A stretch of DNA of 64,000 nucleotides, taken from assembly GCF_010501095.1 (NCBI RefSeq), contig NZ_QVMP01000012.1:27115-91114 (forward strand), given 5' to 3'. Both the position numbers and the translations under genes were made by a program. Origin of the DNA: Dysgonomonas sp. 520. Lineage in GTDB: Bacteria > Bacteroidota > Bacteroidia > Bacteroidales > Dysgonomonadaceae. Below the pieces are notes generated by a model. That model made no database searches and had not been told where the DNA came from. It saw only the letters and a program-made list of their open reading frames with translations. Below are positions 16,837 to 26,026 of this stretch, piece by piece. The first letter of the stretch is position 1. Each line of letters begins with the position of its first letter.

Positions 16837-17751
16837 TCATTCTCTTACGAGCGGCAGGGTGGAGCAGCGGAGCAAACCTCCCATCTTAGATATCTCGTGA
16901 TATGGAATGGTTTCGACCGTAAGTCCCCATTCGTTTCGGAGGTGTTGGTTCAGGCGTGTGAAGTTTTGTTCACTAACAACAATTTCGGGGGAAATGGAAA
17001 ATATGTTCGAGTTCATATAATACATTTCTTCACGCGTGATCCTGAAAATATTTTCTGCGCCGAAGAAATCGGTAAGAAAGTCCGCATCCCGGGGATTTAG
17101 AAAGCCGTCTCTGTAAATTACAGCTTTTCCGTCTCCTATGGGCATAAAGGTGCAATCGAGATGAAGAATGCCTTTTCTTGGGTCGGTATCGTGTTTGGCA
17201 AGTTCGAGTGGTATGAAGTCTTTGTCAGGAAAAAGCTCCCTCAAAAAGTCAATGGCATATTTATTGGTGCGTGCCGTTTTGTAGCTGGGGTAGTCGGAGT
17301 CGGTATAAACTCCCATGAAAATGATATCGTTGTGTAAAATGATATCGCCACCTTCAACGTGCACCTTTTCAGGAAGGTTATATATTTTGTTGAAAGCAAT
17401 TTTGCTGTATATCGGAGCATAAGCCTCCTGTTCGTCGGCACGGTCGGGAATAATATTTGACGTGATTATTTTATCGTCAATAACAAATGCTACGTCCCGT
17501 GCAAATACCTGATTGCTATTGGGTAGAATCAGGGGGCGAAGAACCTCCACATTATGTTTCAACAGCACTTTTTCGAGGCAAGACATTTCGTTTGCAATAT
17601 CTTCCTCCACGGGGTATGTGCCGTTTAGCACACTTTCATATGATTTTGCATCGTAGGTTTGTTCCAGTTTTGGCTGTTTTCCATTGGAGTATGGCTGCCC
17701 TAATACAACCGTTTTTAGTTGCGATGTTTCATTTCTGATATTCAGTATCAT
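16837..17751 (-). CDS. arginine deiminase-superfamily enzyme, DDAH-like amidinohydrolase
   Basis: The 304-aa protein belongs to the guanidino-group modifying superfamily (DDAH, arginine deiminase, amidinotransferase). Motifs in order: FARDVAFVID near residue 87, VEGGDIILH near 132-139, HLDCTFMPIG near 198 (catalytic His region) and GGLLRCSTLPL at 291-301, containing the nucleophilic Cys. It probably hydrolyses arginine or a methylated arginine to citrulline, but transamidination cannot be excluded. There is no signal peptide, so it is cytoplasmic. Confidence 0.82.
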   Translation of the reverse strand: MILNIRNETSQLKTVVLGQPYSNGKQPKLEQTYDAKSYESVLNGTYPVEEDIANEMSCLEKVLLKHNVEVLRPLILPNSNQVFARDVAFVIDDKIITSNIIPDRADEQEAYAPIYSKIAFNKIYNLPEKVHVEGGDIILHNDIIFMGVYTDSDYPSYKTARTNKYAIDFLRELFPDKDFIPLELAKHDTDPRKGILHLDCTFMPIGDGKAVIYRDGFLNPRDADFLTDFFGAENIFRITREEMYYMNSNIFSISPEIVVSEQNFTRLNQHLRNEWGLTVETIPYHEISKMGGLLRCSTLPLVRE

Positions 17752-17861
17752 ACGGTATCTTTGGTTTATCTTCCAAATATACTCCTTTTTTCTGTGAAAA
17801 TGTTACTAAAAATTGCTGTTTTTTATGCTTTTTATGTGCTGAAATATGACAAAGTGACTTT

Positions 17862-19343
17862 TTATTGAGATAATAAAGCCTGTTTTACGGAATAAGTGCC
17901 GTTTTCGTTTATTTTTATATCATCGTAAATGCAGGGCACAATTTCTTTACCCTTGTTGTTCACAATGCCTTTTTTTCCATCCTTGAAAGCAACAACTATG
18001 TTGTTTACAAAATCTATTTTTCTTATGTCGCTCGATGTGGGAGTTTCCATTCGGTCATATTCTTTACTGATAATCTTTCCTTTGGTGTTGATGACAACGT
18101 ATTTGTCGTTAATTTTGGCCACCGCAGCTTTGTTTGAATAAGGGTGGATTGTCTGATATATAAAAGGTACAACCTCCTTGCCTTTATGGTTTATTGCTCC
18201 GCATACCGAATCTTTGAGTGCAAGCGCCAATCCGTCTTTCGAAAAAGCATTCATCTGACTGTAGATGAACTGTGAGATTTTCTTGCCGTCTCTGTTTATA
18301 GCCCCCCAGAAACCACCATCACGAGCCACGGTGTAACCTTTTTTGAATGGCTCGATTTTCAGGTATTCGAAAGGAACGGTTTCATTTTTTGTTTTTATAT
18401 CTATGGCTCCCCAGTTGGAACTTTTGTCTTTACGGGCGATTGCCATACCGTCGCTAACACCGGAAATATAGCTGTAATTGAAAGGGAGTACTTCACTTCC
18501 GTTTTTACTCAATACACCCCATTTCTGGTTAATCATGGAACGGGCATAATCTTCTTTGAAATTGTCAATATAGTTATATTTAAATGGAATTATTTCTTGC
18601 CCCGTGATGTGGTATGCACCCCATTTGCCATGCTTAATGGCTCTGATAAGATCGTTTTCGGGCGGGTACAATTCGTTGAATTCGCAAGGAACTATCTCTT
18701 TTCCGTCCGAAGGGCGCACCATTCCGGCTAATGAACCCATTTTCACAATCGAGATATTCAAATCTTCCATGTCCCTTATTTCTGTATATTTGAAAGGAAC
18801 GATCACTTTTCCTTCGTAATTTATTATTCCCCACTTGTAGTTGGCTGTGTCCATTGCTAAAGAATATCCGTTTCGGAATGTTTCGATATAGCCGTATTCG
18901 CAAGGTAGAATTTCCTGCCCTGTGATGTTTATGGTTCCCCATTTTTTATTTTTGCATACCACGGAAAAACCATGCGAAACGCTTCCTATGTATTCGTATA
19001 CGGGTGGAATTATCTCTTTTTTTGTATTGATGTCGATCACACGGTTGCGGTCGTCATTGCCCACAACTATCAGGTTGTGCGTGTAATAGCGGACAATCTC
19101 GTACTGACAAGGCAAAAGAGGGTTGTTTTTGCTGTCGATAAGCCCCCATTTACCATTCATTTTCACCCTGAACAATTTGTTGGGCAGCAGTTCGGCGTCT
19201 TCGTATTGACAAGGAAGAATCAACTTTCCCTTTTTGTCGTATAGCCCCGATTTGTAGTCCGTATTGTTGTTGTCGGATTGTTGAGGGTAAACGATGGCTG
19301 AAAAAGCAAATAAAACGAATAGAGGTAGGATTTTTCTTATCAT
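17862..19343 (-). CDS. secreted WG-repeat protein
   Basis: The 493-aa protein has a signal peptide (MIRKILPLFVLFAFSAIVYP) followed by about a dozen tandem WG-type repeats of 35-45 residues, each with a KWGxI..xGxxxLPxxYxxI pattern (for example KWGLIDSKNN, KWGTINITGQ, KWGIINYEGK, NWGAIDIKTK, FWGAINRDGK, KKGIVNNKGK). Later copies lose the Trp. WG repeats are thought to form a beta-propeller or solenoid for surface binding; the ligand is unknown. An in-frame ATG at 19388 adds 15 residues; the start at 19343 is preferred because it directly precedes the signal peptide. Confidence 0.82.
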   Translation of the reverse strand: MIRKILPLFVLFAFSAIVYPQQSDNNNTDYKSGLYDKKGKLILPCQYEDAELLPNKLFRVKMNGKWGLIDSKNNPLLPCQYEIVRYYTHNLIVVGNDDRNRVIDINTKKEIIPPVYEYIGSVSHGFSVVCKNKKWGTINITGQEILPCEYGYIETFRNGYSLAMDTANYKWGIINYEGKVIVPFKYTEIRDMEDLNISIVKMGSLAGMVRPSDGKEIVPCEFNELYPPENDLIRAIKHGKWGAYHITGQEIIPFKYNYIDNFKEDYARSMINQKWGVLSKNGSEVLPFNYSYISGVSDGMAIARKDKSSNWGAIDIKTKNETVPFEYLKIEPFKKGYTVARDGGFWGAINRDGKKISQFIYSQMNAFSKDGLALALKDSVCGAINHKGKEVVPFIYQTIHPYSNKAAVAKINDKYVVINTKGKIISKEYDRMETPTSSDIRKIDFVNNIVVAFKDGKKGIVNNKGKEIVPCIYDDIKINENGTYSVKQALLSQ

Positions 19344-19469
19344 TTCAATAGAATTAAAAAAACGGAGCATAAAATTATATTTTTTCATTCAATTGAAGAG
19401 CATATCTGACCGCTTAATTTTAAAATACTTTATTTTAACAAATTATAGCTAAATAACATATTCGAAAGA

Positions 19470-19501
19470 TTGTATAAAAAGAAAACTATTTCCTAAATTT
19501 G
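19470..19501 (+). promoter_or_regulatory. promoter of the EF-G paralogue gene
   Basis: TTG at 19470-19472, a 21-nt spacer and TAAATTTG at 19494-19501 fit the consensus. The leader would be about 85 nt. Confidence 0.55.
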
Positions 19502-19592
19502 AAAAAGTGTGTCGAAAATGTATCTTTTTATGATCGTAAACATTTGAGACACAAATAATAAATGGTGTATTAATTCTTAAAAACTTTAAGCC

Positions 19593-21752
19593 ATGAAAAT
19601 GTACCAAACTAATCAGATCAGGAATATAGCTATTCTTGGTAGTTCGGGAGCCGGCAAAACCACTCTCGCCGAAGCAATGCTTTTCGAAGCCGGAGTCATA
19701 CAACGCCGTGGATCGGTCAATGCAGGCAACACTGTAAGTGATTATTTTCCGGTAGAGAAAGAATACGGATATTCGGTTTTTTCCAGTATTTTTTCTGTTG
19801 AGTGGAATGATCGCAAGTTGAATTTTATTGACTGTCCCGGCTCCGACGATTTTATCGGTAATGTTGTAACTTCGTTGAATGTAACAGATACCGCACTGAT
19901 GGTGCTGAATGCACAATACGGACTTGAGGTGGCTACTCTCAATCAGTTGAGATATATAAAAAAGATAGAAAAACCGGTGATTTTTGTCGTTAATCAGTTA
20001 GATCATGCAAAAGCTGATTTCGACAACGTTGTATCGCAGCTTAAAGCCAAATATGGCGACAAGGCTGTGCTAGTACAATATCCAGTCAATGTCGGTGAAG
20101 GATTTAATGCCGTTGTTGATGTTCTTACGAATAAAATGTACAAATGGAAACCCGAAGGCGGAGTTCCTGAAGTACTCGATATACCAGCAGAAGAAAAAGA
20201 AAAGGCCGAAGAGTTGCATCAAAGATTGGTGGAGGCTGCTGCCGAAAACGATGAGGCTTTGATGGAAAAATTCTTTGAGCAAGGAACCCTTTCTCAGGAT
20301 GAAATGCGTATGGGAATCCGTTTCGGATTGGTCAATCGTGATATTTATCCTGTGTTCTGTGTTTCTGCCGAAAAAGATATGTGTGTGCGCCGTACACTCG
20401 AATTTTTAGGAAATGTGGTTCCTTATGTTGCCGATATGCCTGCTCCCATAAATACCGATGGTGTGGAGGTGAAACCCGATAGCGGTGCAGCTACTAGCTT
20501 GTTTTTCTTTAAAACGACGGTTGAGCCGCACGTAGGAGAAGTTTCTTACTTTAAGGTGATGAGCGGAAAGGTGAAAGAGGGAGATGACCTGTTGAATGCC
20601 GACAGGGGTTCGAAAGAGCGTATGGGGCAGATGTTTTCAGTAGCAGGGCAACATCGGACAAAGGTGGAAGAGCTTGCTGCGGGAGACATCGGGGCAACTG
20701 TGAAACTGAAAGATGTGCGCACGGGTAATACCCTGAATGGAAAGGGTGCGGACAATAAGTTTAACTTTATACAATATCCCGACCCTAAGTATCGTCGTGC
20801 TATTAAGGCTGAGAATGAGAAAGATACTGAAAAAATGAACGAGGCTCTTCTGCGTATGCATGGTGAAGACCCGACTTGGTTGATAGAAAATTCGAAGGAA
20901 TTGAAGCAGCTGATTGTTTCCGGACAGGGAGAGTTTCACTTGAAGACTTTGAAGTGGAGATTGGAAAACAACGATAAAATTCCTATCGTATTTTCCGAAC
21001 CTAAAATCCCTTATCGTGAGACTATCACGAAGGCTGCCCGAGCCGATTATCGTCATAAAAAGCAATCGGGTGGAGCCGGGCAATTTGGAGAGGTGCACAT
21101 GATTGTTGAGCCTTACACGGAAGGTATGCCATTGCCCGAAACGTATAAGTTTAACGGACAGGAATTTAAAATACAATCTCGTGATGTGCAGACTTACGAC
21201 CTCGATTGGGGTGGCAAGTTGGTCTTCGTAAATAGTATTGTTGGAGGTTCTATTGATGCCCGTTTCTTGCCTGCTATATTGAAAGGGATTATGGCACGAT
21301 TGGAACAAGGTCCGCTGACCGGATCTTATGCCCGTGATGTGCGTGTGATTGTGTACGACGGAAAGATGCACCCTGTTGACTCAAACGAAATCTCATTTAT
21401 GCTTGCCGGGCGTAATGCTTTCAGTACGGCATTTAAGGAGGCAAATCCGAAGATTCTTGAGCCTATTTATGATGTGACGGTATTTGTGCCCGCAGACAAG
21501 ATGGGTGATGTTATGAGCGACTTGCAGAACCGCAGAGGTATGATTCTGGGGATGGAAAGCGATAAAGATATAGAAATATTGAAAGCTAAAGTTCCGTTGA
21601 AAGAGTTGTCTAATTATTCCATTACGTTGAGTTCATTGACCGGAGGTCGTGCTTCGTTCACTATGAAGTTTTCGAGTTATGAACTTGTACCATCTGATGT
21701 TCAGGATAAACTGTTGAAAGCGTACGAAGCTACTCAAAGCGAAGAGGCTTAA
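19593..21752 (+). CDS. fusA2: elongation factor G paralogue with altered GTPase switch residues
   Basis: The 719-aa protein has the full EF-G domain order (G domain, II, III, IV, V). The P-loop GSSGAGKT is at residues 16-23 and NQLD at 134-137 replaces the usual NKxD. Switch I, normally RGIT, reads YGYS (about 58-61), and switch II, normally DTPGH, reads DCPGS (80-84), so the His needed for GTP hydrolysis in EF-G is Ser84. Domain IV contains SGGAGQFGEVH. Gut Bacteroides have an EF-G2 paralogue reported to support translocation without GTP hydrolysis; this protein fits that description, but equivalence is inferred. A promoter lies upstream and a shared terminator downstream. Confidence 0.85.
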   Translation: MKMYQTNQIRNIAILGSSGAGKTTLAEAMLFEAGVIQRRGSVNAGNTVSDYFPVEKEYGYSVFSSIFSVEWNDRKLNFIDCPGSDDFIGNVVTSLNVTDTALMVLNAQYGLEVATLNQLRYIKKIEKPVIFVVNQLDHAKADFDNVVSQLKAKYGDKAVLVQYPVNVGEGFNAVVDVLTNKMYKWKPEGGVPEVLDIPAEEKEKAEELHQRLVEAAAENDEALMEKFFEQGTLSQDEMRMGIRFGLVNRDIYPVFCVSAEKDMCVRRTLEFLGNVVPYVADMPAPINTDGVEVKPDSGAATSLFFFKTTVEPHVGEVSYFKVMSGKVKEGDDLLNADRGSKERMGQMFSVAGQHRTKVEELAAGDIGATVKLKDVRTGNTLNGKGADNKFNFIQYPDPKYRRAIKAENEKDTEKMNEALLRMHGEDPTWLIENSKELKQLIVSGQGEFHLKTLKWRLENNDKIPIVFSEPKIPYRETITKAARADYRHKKQSGGAGQFGEVHMIVEPYTEGMPLPETYKFNGQEFKIQSRDVQTYDLDWGGKLVFVNSIVGGSIDARFLPAILKGIMARLEQGPLTGSYARDVRVIVYDGKMHPVDSNEISFMLAGRNAFSTAFKEANPKILEPIYDVTVFVPADKMGDVMSDLQNRRGMILGMESDKDIEILKAKVPLKELSNYSITLSSLTGGRASFTMKFSSYELVPSDVQDKLLKAYEATQSEEA

Positions 21753-21775
21753 TTGTTTATCATAATTATATAAAT

Positions 21776-21812
21776 AAATCGGGGAGTATTCATCAAGAGT
21801 ACTCCCCGATTT
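21776..21812. terminator. bidirectional terminator between fusA2 and nrdJ
   Basis: The 13-nt arm at 21776-21788 pairs perfectly with 21800-21812 (AAATCGGGGAGTA with its complement) around an 11-nt loop. The AAA/TTT ends supply short U-runs on both strands between two convergent genes. Confidence 0.85.
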
Positions 21813-21838
21813 GTATCTGTGCTATATTTGTCTTATTA

Positions 21839-24391
21839 TCAACCACATTTAGAGGCTCCACAATTGGTACACTTCAAGCAGCCTTCTTGGTATATTAATG
21901 TTTCTTGTTCGCAAACCGGGCATTTCTGACCCTTCACTTCCGAACCGTTTGGCAGATATTTTTTCAAGGCACGCTCAACACCGTTTTTCCAAGTGTTAAT
22001 TTTCTCACTGTCAAGGTCAAGACCTTGTACGAGTTTGATAACTTGGTCGATAGGCATACCGTAACGCAATACTCCTGAAATCAACTTTGCATAGTTCCAG
22101 AATTCAGGGTTGAATTTACTGTCCAGTCCTTCTATCGTTGTTTTATATCCACGTTTATTTTTGAATTGGAAGTCATAGCTCTTCTCGCCACTTTCTTCTA
22201 CTCGTTTGATAATCAGTCCTTGATTTACATTCTTAGGAAGTAGCAAACCTTCTTCGTCGTCGGCGATACCGGTGAATATTTCGTAAGGTCTGCCATCAAG
22301 AAGTCCTATAAATGCGATCCATTTGTCCTTGTTGTTTTGGAAACGTATAACGTCGGCTTCCAACTCTTTCGGACGGCGTTGTACTATCGCCGGGCGTTCG
22401 TAGCATTCACCACATTCTTCTTCCTTTTTCTCTTTATTGTTGTCTGTCGCGGCAATTAGTACTCCGGCACGAGATCCGTCCCTGTATATTGTACAACCTT
22501 TACATCCGCTTTTCCAAGCTTCTATATACAAGGTGTTTACAAGTTCTTCCGACGCATCAGCAGGGAGATTTACGGTTACACTGATAGAGTGGTCTACCCA
22601 CTTCTGCATACGGCCTTGCATTTTCACCTTTTGAAGCCAGTCTACATCGTTCGAAGTAGCCTTATAATATGGCGATTCGGCAACCATGTTGTCAATTTCT
22701 TCGTTGGTATATTTTTTTGCCGTAGGGTATCCTTTCGCTTCCATCCATGTTACAAATTTGTGATGGAATACGATATATTCTTCCCAAGAGTCTCCGTTTT
22801 CGTCAACAAAATCCACTTTTACCTGAACGTCGTTAGGGTTTACTTTGCGACGACGTTTATAAACCGGCATAAATACGGGTTCGATACCTGAGGTCGACTG
22901 TGTCATCAGGCTGGTTGTTCCTGTTGGGGCGATTGTAAGGCAGGCAATGTTGCGTCGTCCATATTTCACCATGTCGGTGTATAGATCAGGCTCGGCAGAT
23001 GCCAGACGGTTGATGAACGGGTTGTTTTTCTCTTTTTCTGAATCGTATATCTGGAAAGGGCCACGTTCTTTTGCCATGTTGACAGATGAGCGGTAGGCTG
23101 CCAAAGCCAACGTGCGTTGCACTTCTTCGGCAAAGGCTGTTGCTTCTTCTGTTCCGTATCGTAACCCCATAGCTGCAATCATATCGCCTTCGGCTGTGAT
23201 TCCCACACCTGTACGGCGTCCTTGAAGTGTTTTTGTGCGAATTTTTTCCCACAAATGTCTTTCCACGGCTTTCACTTCTTCAAGTTCGGGATCGGAATTT
23301 ATTTTGTCGAGAATGCTGTCAATCTTTTCAGATTCCAGGTCAATGATGTCGTCCATAATGCGTTGAGCCAGTTCTACGTGTTTTTTGAACAAGTCGAAAT
23401 CGAAATACGCATCTTCTTTGAATGGATTAACCACATACGAATATAGATTGATGGCTAACAATCGGCAACTGTCGTAGGGACATAGTGGAATTTCGCCGCA
23501 TGGATTTGTAGAAACGGTTCTGAAGCCAAGGTCGGCATAGCAATCGGGCACAGACTCCCTTATGATTGTGTCCCAAAATAACACTCCGGGTTCTGCCGAT
23601 CTCCAAGCGTTGTGTACAATCTTTTTCCACAAGGCTTCTGCATTTATGTCTTTCACAAATACAGGGTTAGACGAATTGACAGGATATTGTTGTGTATATA
23701 TTGTTTTATCAACAACAGAGCGCATGAAGTCGTCATCTATTTTCACGGAAACATTGGCTCCGGTTACTTTTCCCTGCTCCATTTTTGCATCAATAAACGA
23801 TTCTGCATCAGGGTGTTTTATCGATACACTTAACATTAAAGCTCCACGGCGACCATCCTGAGCTACTTCTCTGGTCGAGTTGGAATATCTTTCCATAAAG
23901 GGCACTAACCCTGTGGAAGTTAACGCCGAGTTTTTTACCGGGGAACCTTTAGGGCGAATGTGGGACAAATCGTGACCGACACCTCCCCGGCGTTTCATCA
24001 ACTGCACTTGTTCTTCGTCTACGTGTATGATGGCTCCGTATGAGTCGGCAGGACCATCCATTCCGATGACGAAACAGTTTGAAAGAGAGGCTATTTGGTG
24101 GTTGTTGCCAATTCCTGTCATAGGGCTTCCCTGAGGAACAATATATTTGAACCGATCGAACAAATCGTACAACTCCTGAGCAGAAAGAGGGTTTTCGTAT
24201 TTTTTTTCAATTCTGGCAATTTCATTTGCCAGACGCCAGTGCATATCAACCGGAGATTGCTCATATATGTTTCCCGCAGCATCTTTCAATGCATATTTGT
24301 TTACCCAAACTTTGGCAGCGAGTTCGTCTCCTTCAAAATATTTTAATGAGGCTTCGTATGCTTCATCAAAACTGTAAACCATTTGTCCCAT
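21839..24391 (-). CDS. nrdJ: adenosylcobalamin-dependent (class II) ribonucleoside-diphosphate reductase
   Basis: The 850-aa enzyme reduces ribonucleotides to deoxyribonucleotides using adenosylcobalamin, independent of oxygen. Seen motifs: GIGNNHQIASLSNCFVIG and RRGGVGHDLSHIRPKGSPV in the substrate-binding region, NPCGEIPLCPYDSC, APTGTTSLMTQSTSGIEPVF and VTVNLPADASEE. The C-terminal tail carries paired cysteines (CPVCEQETLIYQEGC, then CTNCGASKCG) that shuttle electrons to the active site and resemble a zinc ribbon. No cobalamin riboswitch is recognisable upstream; a promoter flanked by a perfect inverted repeat is present instead. Confidence 0.93.
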   Translation of the reverse strand: MGQMVYSFDEAYEASLKYFEGDELAAKVWVNKYALKDAAGNIYEQSPVDMHWRLANEIARIEKKYENPLSAQELYDLFDRFKYIVPQGSPMTGIGNNHQIASLSNCFVIGMDGPADSYGAIIHVDEEQVQLMKRRGGVGHDLSHIRPKGSPVKNSALTSTGLVPFMERYSNSTREVAQDGRRGALMLSVSIKHPDAESFIDAKMEQGKVTGANVSVKIDDDFMRSVVDKTIYTQQYPVNSSNPVFVKDINAEALWKKIVHNAWRSAEPGVLFWDTIIRESVPDCYADLGFRTVSTNPCGEIPLCPYDSCRLLAINLYSYVVNPFKEDAYFDFDLFKKHVELAQRIMDDIIDLESEKIDSILDKINSDPELEEVKAVERHLWEKIRTKTLQGRRTGVGITAEGDMIAAMGLRYGTEEATAFAEEVQRTLALAAYRSSVNMAKERGPFQIYDSEKEKNNPFINRLASAEPDLYTDMVKYGRRNIACLTIAPTGTTSLMTQSTSGIEPVFMPVYKRRRKVNPNDVQVKVDFVDENGDSWEEYIVFHHKFVTWMEAKGYPTAKKYTNEEIDNMVAESPYYKATSNDVDWLQKVKMQGRMQKWVDHSISVTVNLPADASEELVNTLYIEAWKSGCKGCTIYRDGSRAGVLIAATDNNKEKKEEECGECYERPAIVQRRPKELEADVIRFQNNKDKWIAFIGLLDGRPYEIFTGIADDEEGLLLPKNVNQGLIIKRVEESGEKSYDFQFKNKRGYKTTIEGLDSKFNPEFWNYAKLISGVLRYGMPIDQVIKLVQGLDLDSEKINTWKNGVERALKKYLPNGSEVKGQKCPVCEQETLIYQEGCLKCTNCGASKCG

Positions 24392-24478
24392 ACGTTTATT
24401 ATAAAATGTTAAGTTTTTTAATACTTTGTTGTTGTAAATTGATTCTTGATAAAAGCGTAAATTGAGCGTGTTGATTGG

Positions 24479-24534
24479 CTCAACTTGTTTGAGATTGCAA
24501 ATCTATTAATTAATATAAGATGAAACAAGTTGAG
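24479..24534 (-). promoter_or_regulatory. nrdJ promoter flanked by a perfect 12-bp inverted repeat
   Basis: On the minus strand the -33 TTG is at 24526-24528 and the -7 box TAGATTTG at 24498-24505, with a 20-nt spacer. CTCAACTTGTTT (24479-24490) and its exact inverse (24523-24534) flank the -7 box; one arm overlaps the -33 element and the other covers the start of the transcript. This suggests operator half-sites about four helical turns apart. The remainder of the gap (24535-24844) shows no gene. Confidence 0.6.
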
Positions 24535-24844
24535 ATAGACTTTGTTCTTGATAAAAATGTGAAGTTTTCTTAAATTATTGATAAGTGTTTGATAATGAGT
24601 GTGTGTTTTGTTTTTATTTTTCGTAAAGTTTTCCAGAATGGAAATTGTGGTTGAGTTTCAGTGCGTTGCAAAAATAATCTTCATGATGTTTTGAAGTGAA
24701 TAAAAAAGAAAATAAAGGTAATGTTTTTATATACAGTAGAATAGGTTTTGCTGCAAAAATGTCTTGTCTTGTGATGTATTCTATATTAACTTTTTTTTTG
24801 ACTTGAAGCATCTCCTAAAGAGCGTGTTTTCGGCATTTATTAAA

Positions 24845-24852
24845 TATCTTTG
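24845..24852 (+). promoter_or_regulatory. galM-galK promoter, -7 box
   Basis: TATCTTTG matches TANNTTTG, 40 nt before galM. No clear -33 element. Confidence 0.5.
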
Positions 24853-24892
24853 CTAGCTTACAAAGATAAATTAATAACTAAACCTAATCTAC

Positions 24893-25972
24893 ATGAATGC
24901 AAATAATAAAATCGAACTTCTAAAAGCCGAGGCTTTCGATGCCTCTTTAGATGGTAAGAAGATTGCGCTTTATACTCTCGAATCAGGAAATGGCATTACA
25001 ATGCAAGTTACCAATTTTGGCGGACGGGTTGTTACGCTTTGGGTTCCGGACAAGGCGGGTAACTATGAAGATATAGTGGTGGGTTATGAAAATATAGACC
25101 GTTACTTGAACAATACGGGCGAGAGATTTCTCGGATGTGTTGTCGGTCGTTATGCCAACCGTATCGCAAATGGGAAATTCACAATAGACAATGTTGAGTA
25201 TACGTTGCCCGTAAATAATGCCACCAATAGCTTGCACGGAGGTTTGAAAGGCCTTGATAGTGTGGTTTGGGATGTTGACAAAGTGTCGGGAAACGAGATT
25301 CATTTTTCGTACACATCACCCGACGGAGAAGAAGGCTATCCCGGAACGGTAAAGTATAAGATGGTGTATACTTTGACTCCGGATAATGAATTCAAAATTG
25401 CTTATGAAGCAGAAACGGATAAGGCCACGCATGTTAATTTGTCTCACCATTCTTATTTCAACCTTAAGGGTGAGGGTAACGGGGATATACTCGACTATAT
25501 GTTGACTATTAATGCCGACAAATATACGCCTTACAATGAAGTGAATATCCCAACGGGAGAAATAGCGTCGGTTAAAGATACTCCGTTCGATTTCTTGACA
25601 TCTTATAGAATAGGAGAGAGAATAGATAACGACAACGAACAATTGAAGTTTGGTGCAGGATATGATCATAATTGGGTGATAAACAAAGAAATGAAAGATG
25701 GCGTGGAATTTGCTGCATCTGTCTACGAACCTTCGTCGGGACGTGTGATGGAAGTGTGGACAGACCAGCCGGGTATTCAGTTTTATGCGAGCAACTGGTT
25801 CGACGGGTCGTTCAATGGAAAATATGGAAAGCCTATAAACCGTCGTGCGGCAATAGCGCTCGAAACTCAAAAATATCCGGATACGCCCAATAAGCCGGAG
25901 TTTCCGTCAACACGTTTAAATCCCGGAGAGGTTTATAAACAAACGTGTATATATAAATTTTTGACTAAATAA
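24893..25972 (+). CDS. galM: aldose 1-epimerase (galactose mutarotase)
   Basis: The 359-aa enzyme interconverts the alpha and beta anomers of galactose and other aldoses. Motifs: VTNFGGRVVTLWVPDK near residue 38, GRYANRIANGKF near 85 containing the substrate-binding Arg, NSLHGGLKGLD with the first catalytic His near 110, NLSHHSYFNLKG with the second His near 180-190, and GYDHNWVIN near 259. The catalytic base Glu is in RRAAIALETQKYPD. No signal peptide, so it is cytoplasmic. galK follows after 54 nt, forming a small Leloir-pathway operon; a sugar transporter gene often found between them is absent. Confidence 0.93.
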   Translation: MNANNKIELLKAEAFDASLDGKKIALYTLESGNGITMQVTNFGGRVVTLWVPDKAGNYEDIVVGYENIDRYLNNTGERFLGCVVGRYANRIANGKFTIDNVEYTLPVNNATNSLHGGLKGLDSVVWDVDKVSGNEIHFSYTSPDGEEGYPGTVKYKMVYTLTPDNEFKIAYEAETDKATHVNLSHHSYFNLKGEGNGDILDYMLTINADKYTPYNEVNIPTGEIASVKDTPFDFLTSYRIGERIDNDNEQLKFGAGYDHNWVINKEMKDGVEFAASVYEPSSGRVMEVWTDQPGIQFYASNWFDGSFNGKYGKPINRRAAIALETQKYPDTPNKPEFPSTRLNPGEVYKQTCIYKFLTK

Positions 25973-26026
25973 AAACTACTTATTATATAACTAACTAATT
26001 TTAATCACAAAAAGACTGAATTAACC

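Noticed and set aside
24392..24500. A cobalamin riboswitch ahead of nrdJ
   Set aside because: The region lacks the B12-box type consensus and the spacer is too short and AT-rich.
24614..24811. A 65-codon minus-strand frame upstream of galM
   Set aside because: It lies in AT-rich sequence with no promoter or family support, and its composition (many Lys, Phe, Tyr) looks like random AT-rich translation.
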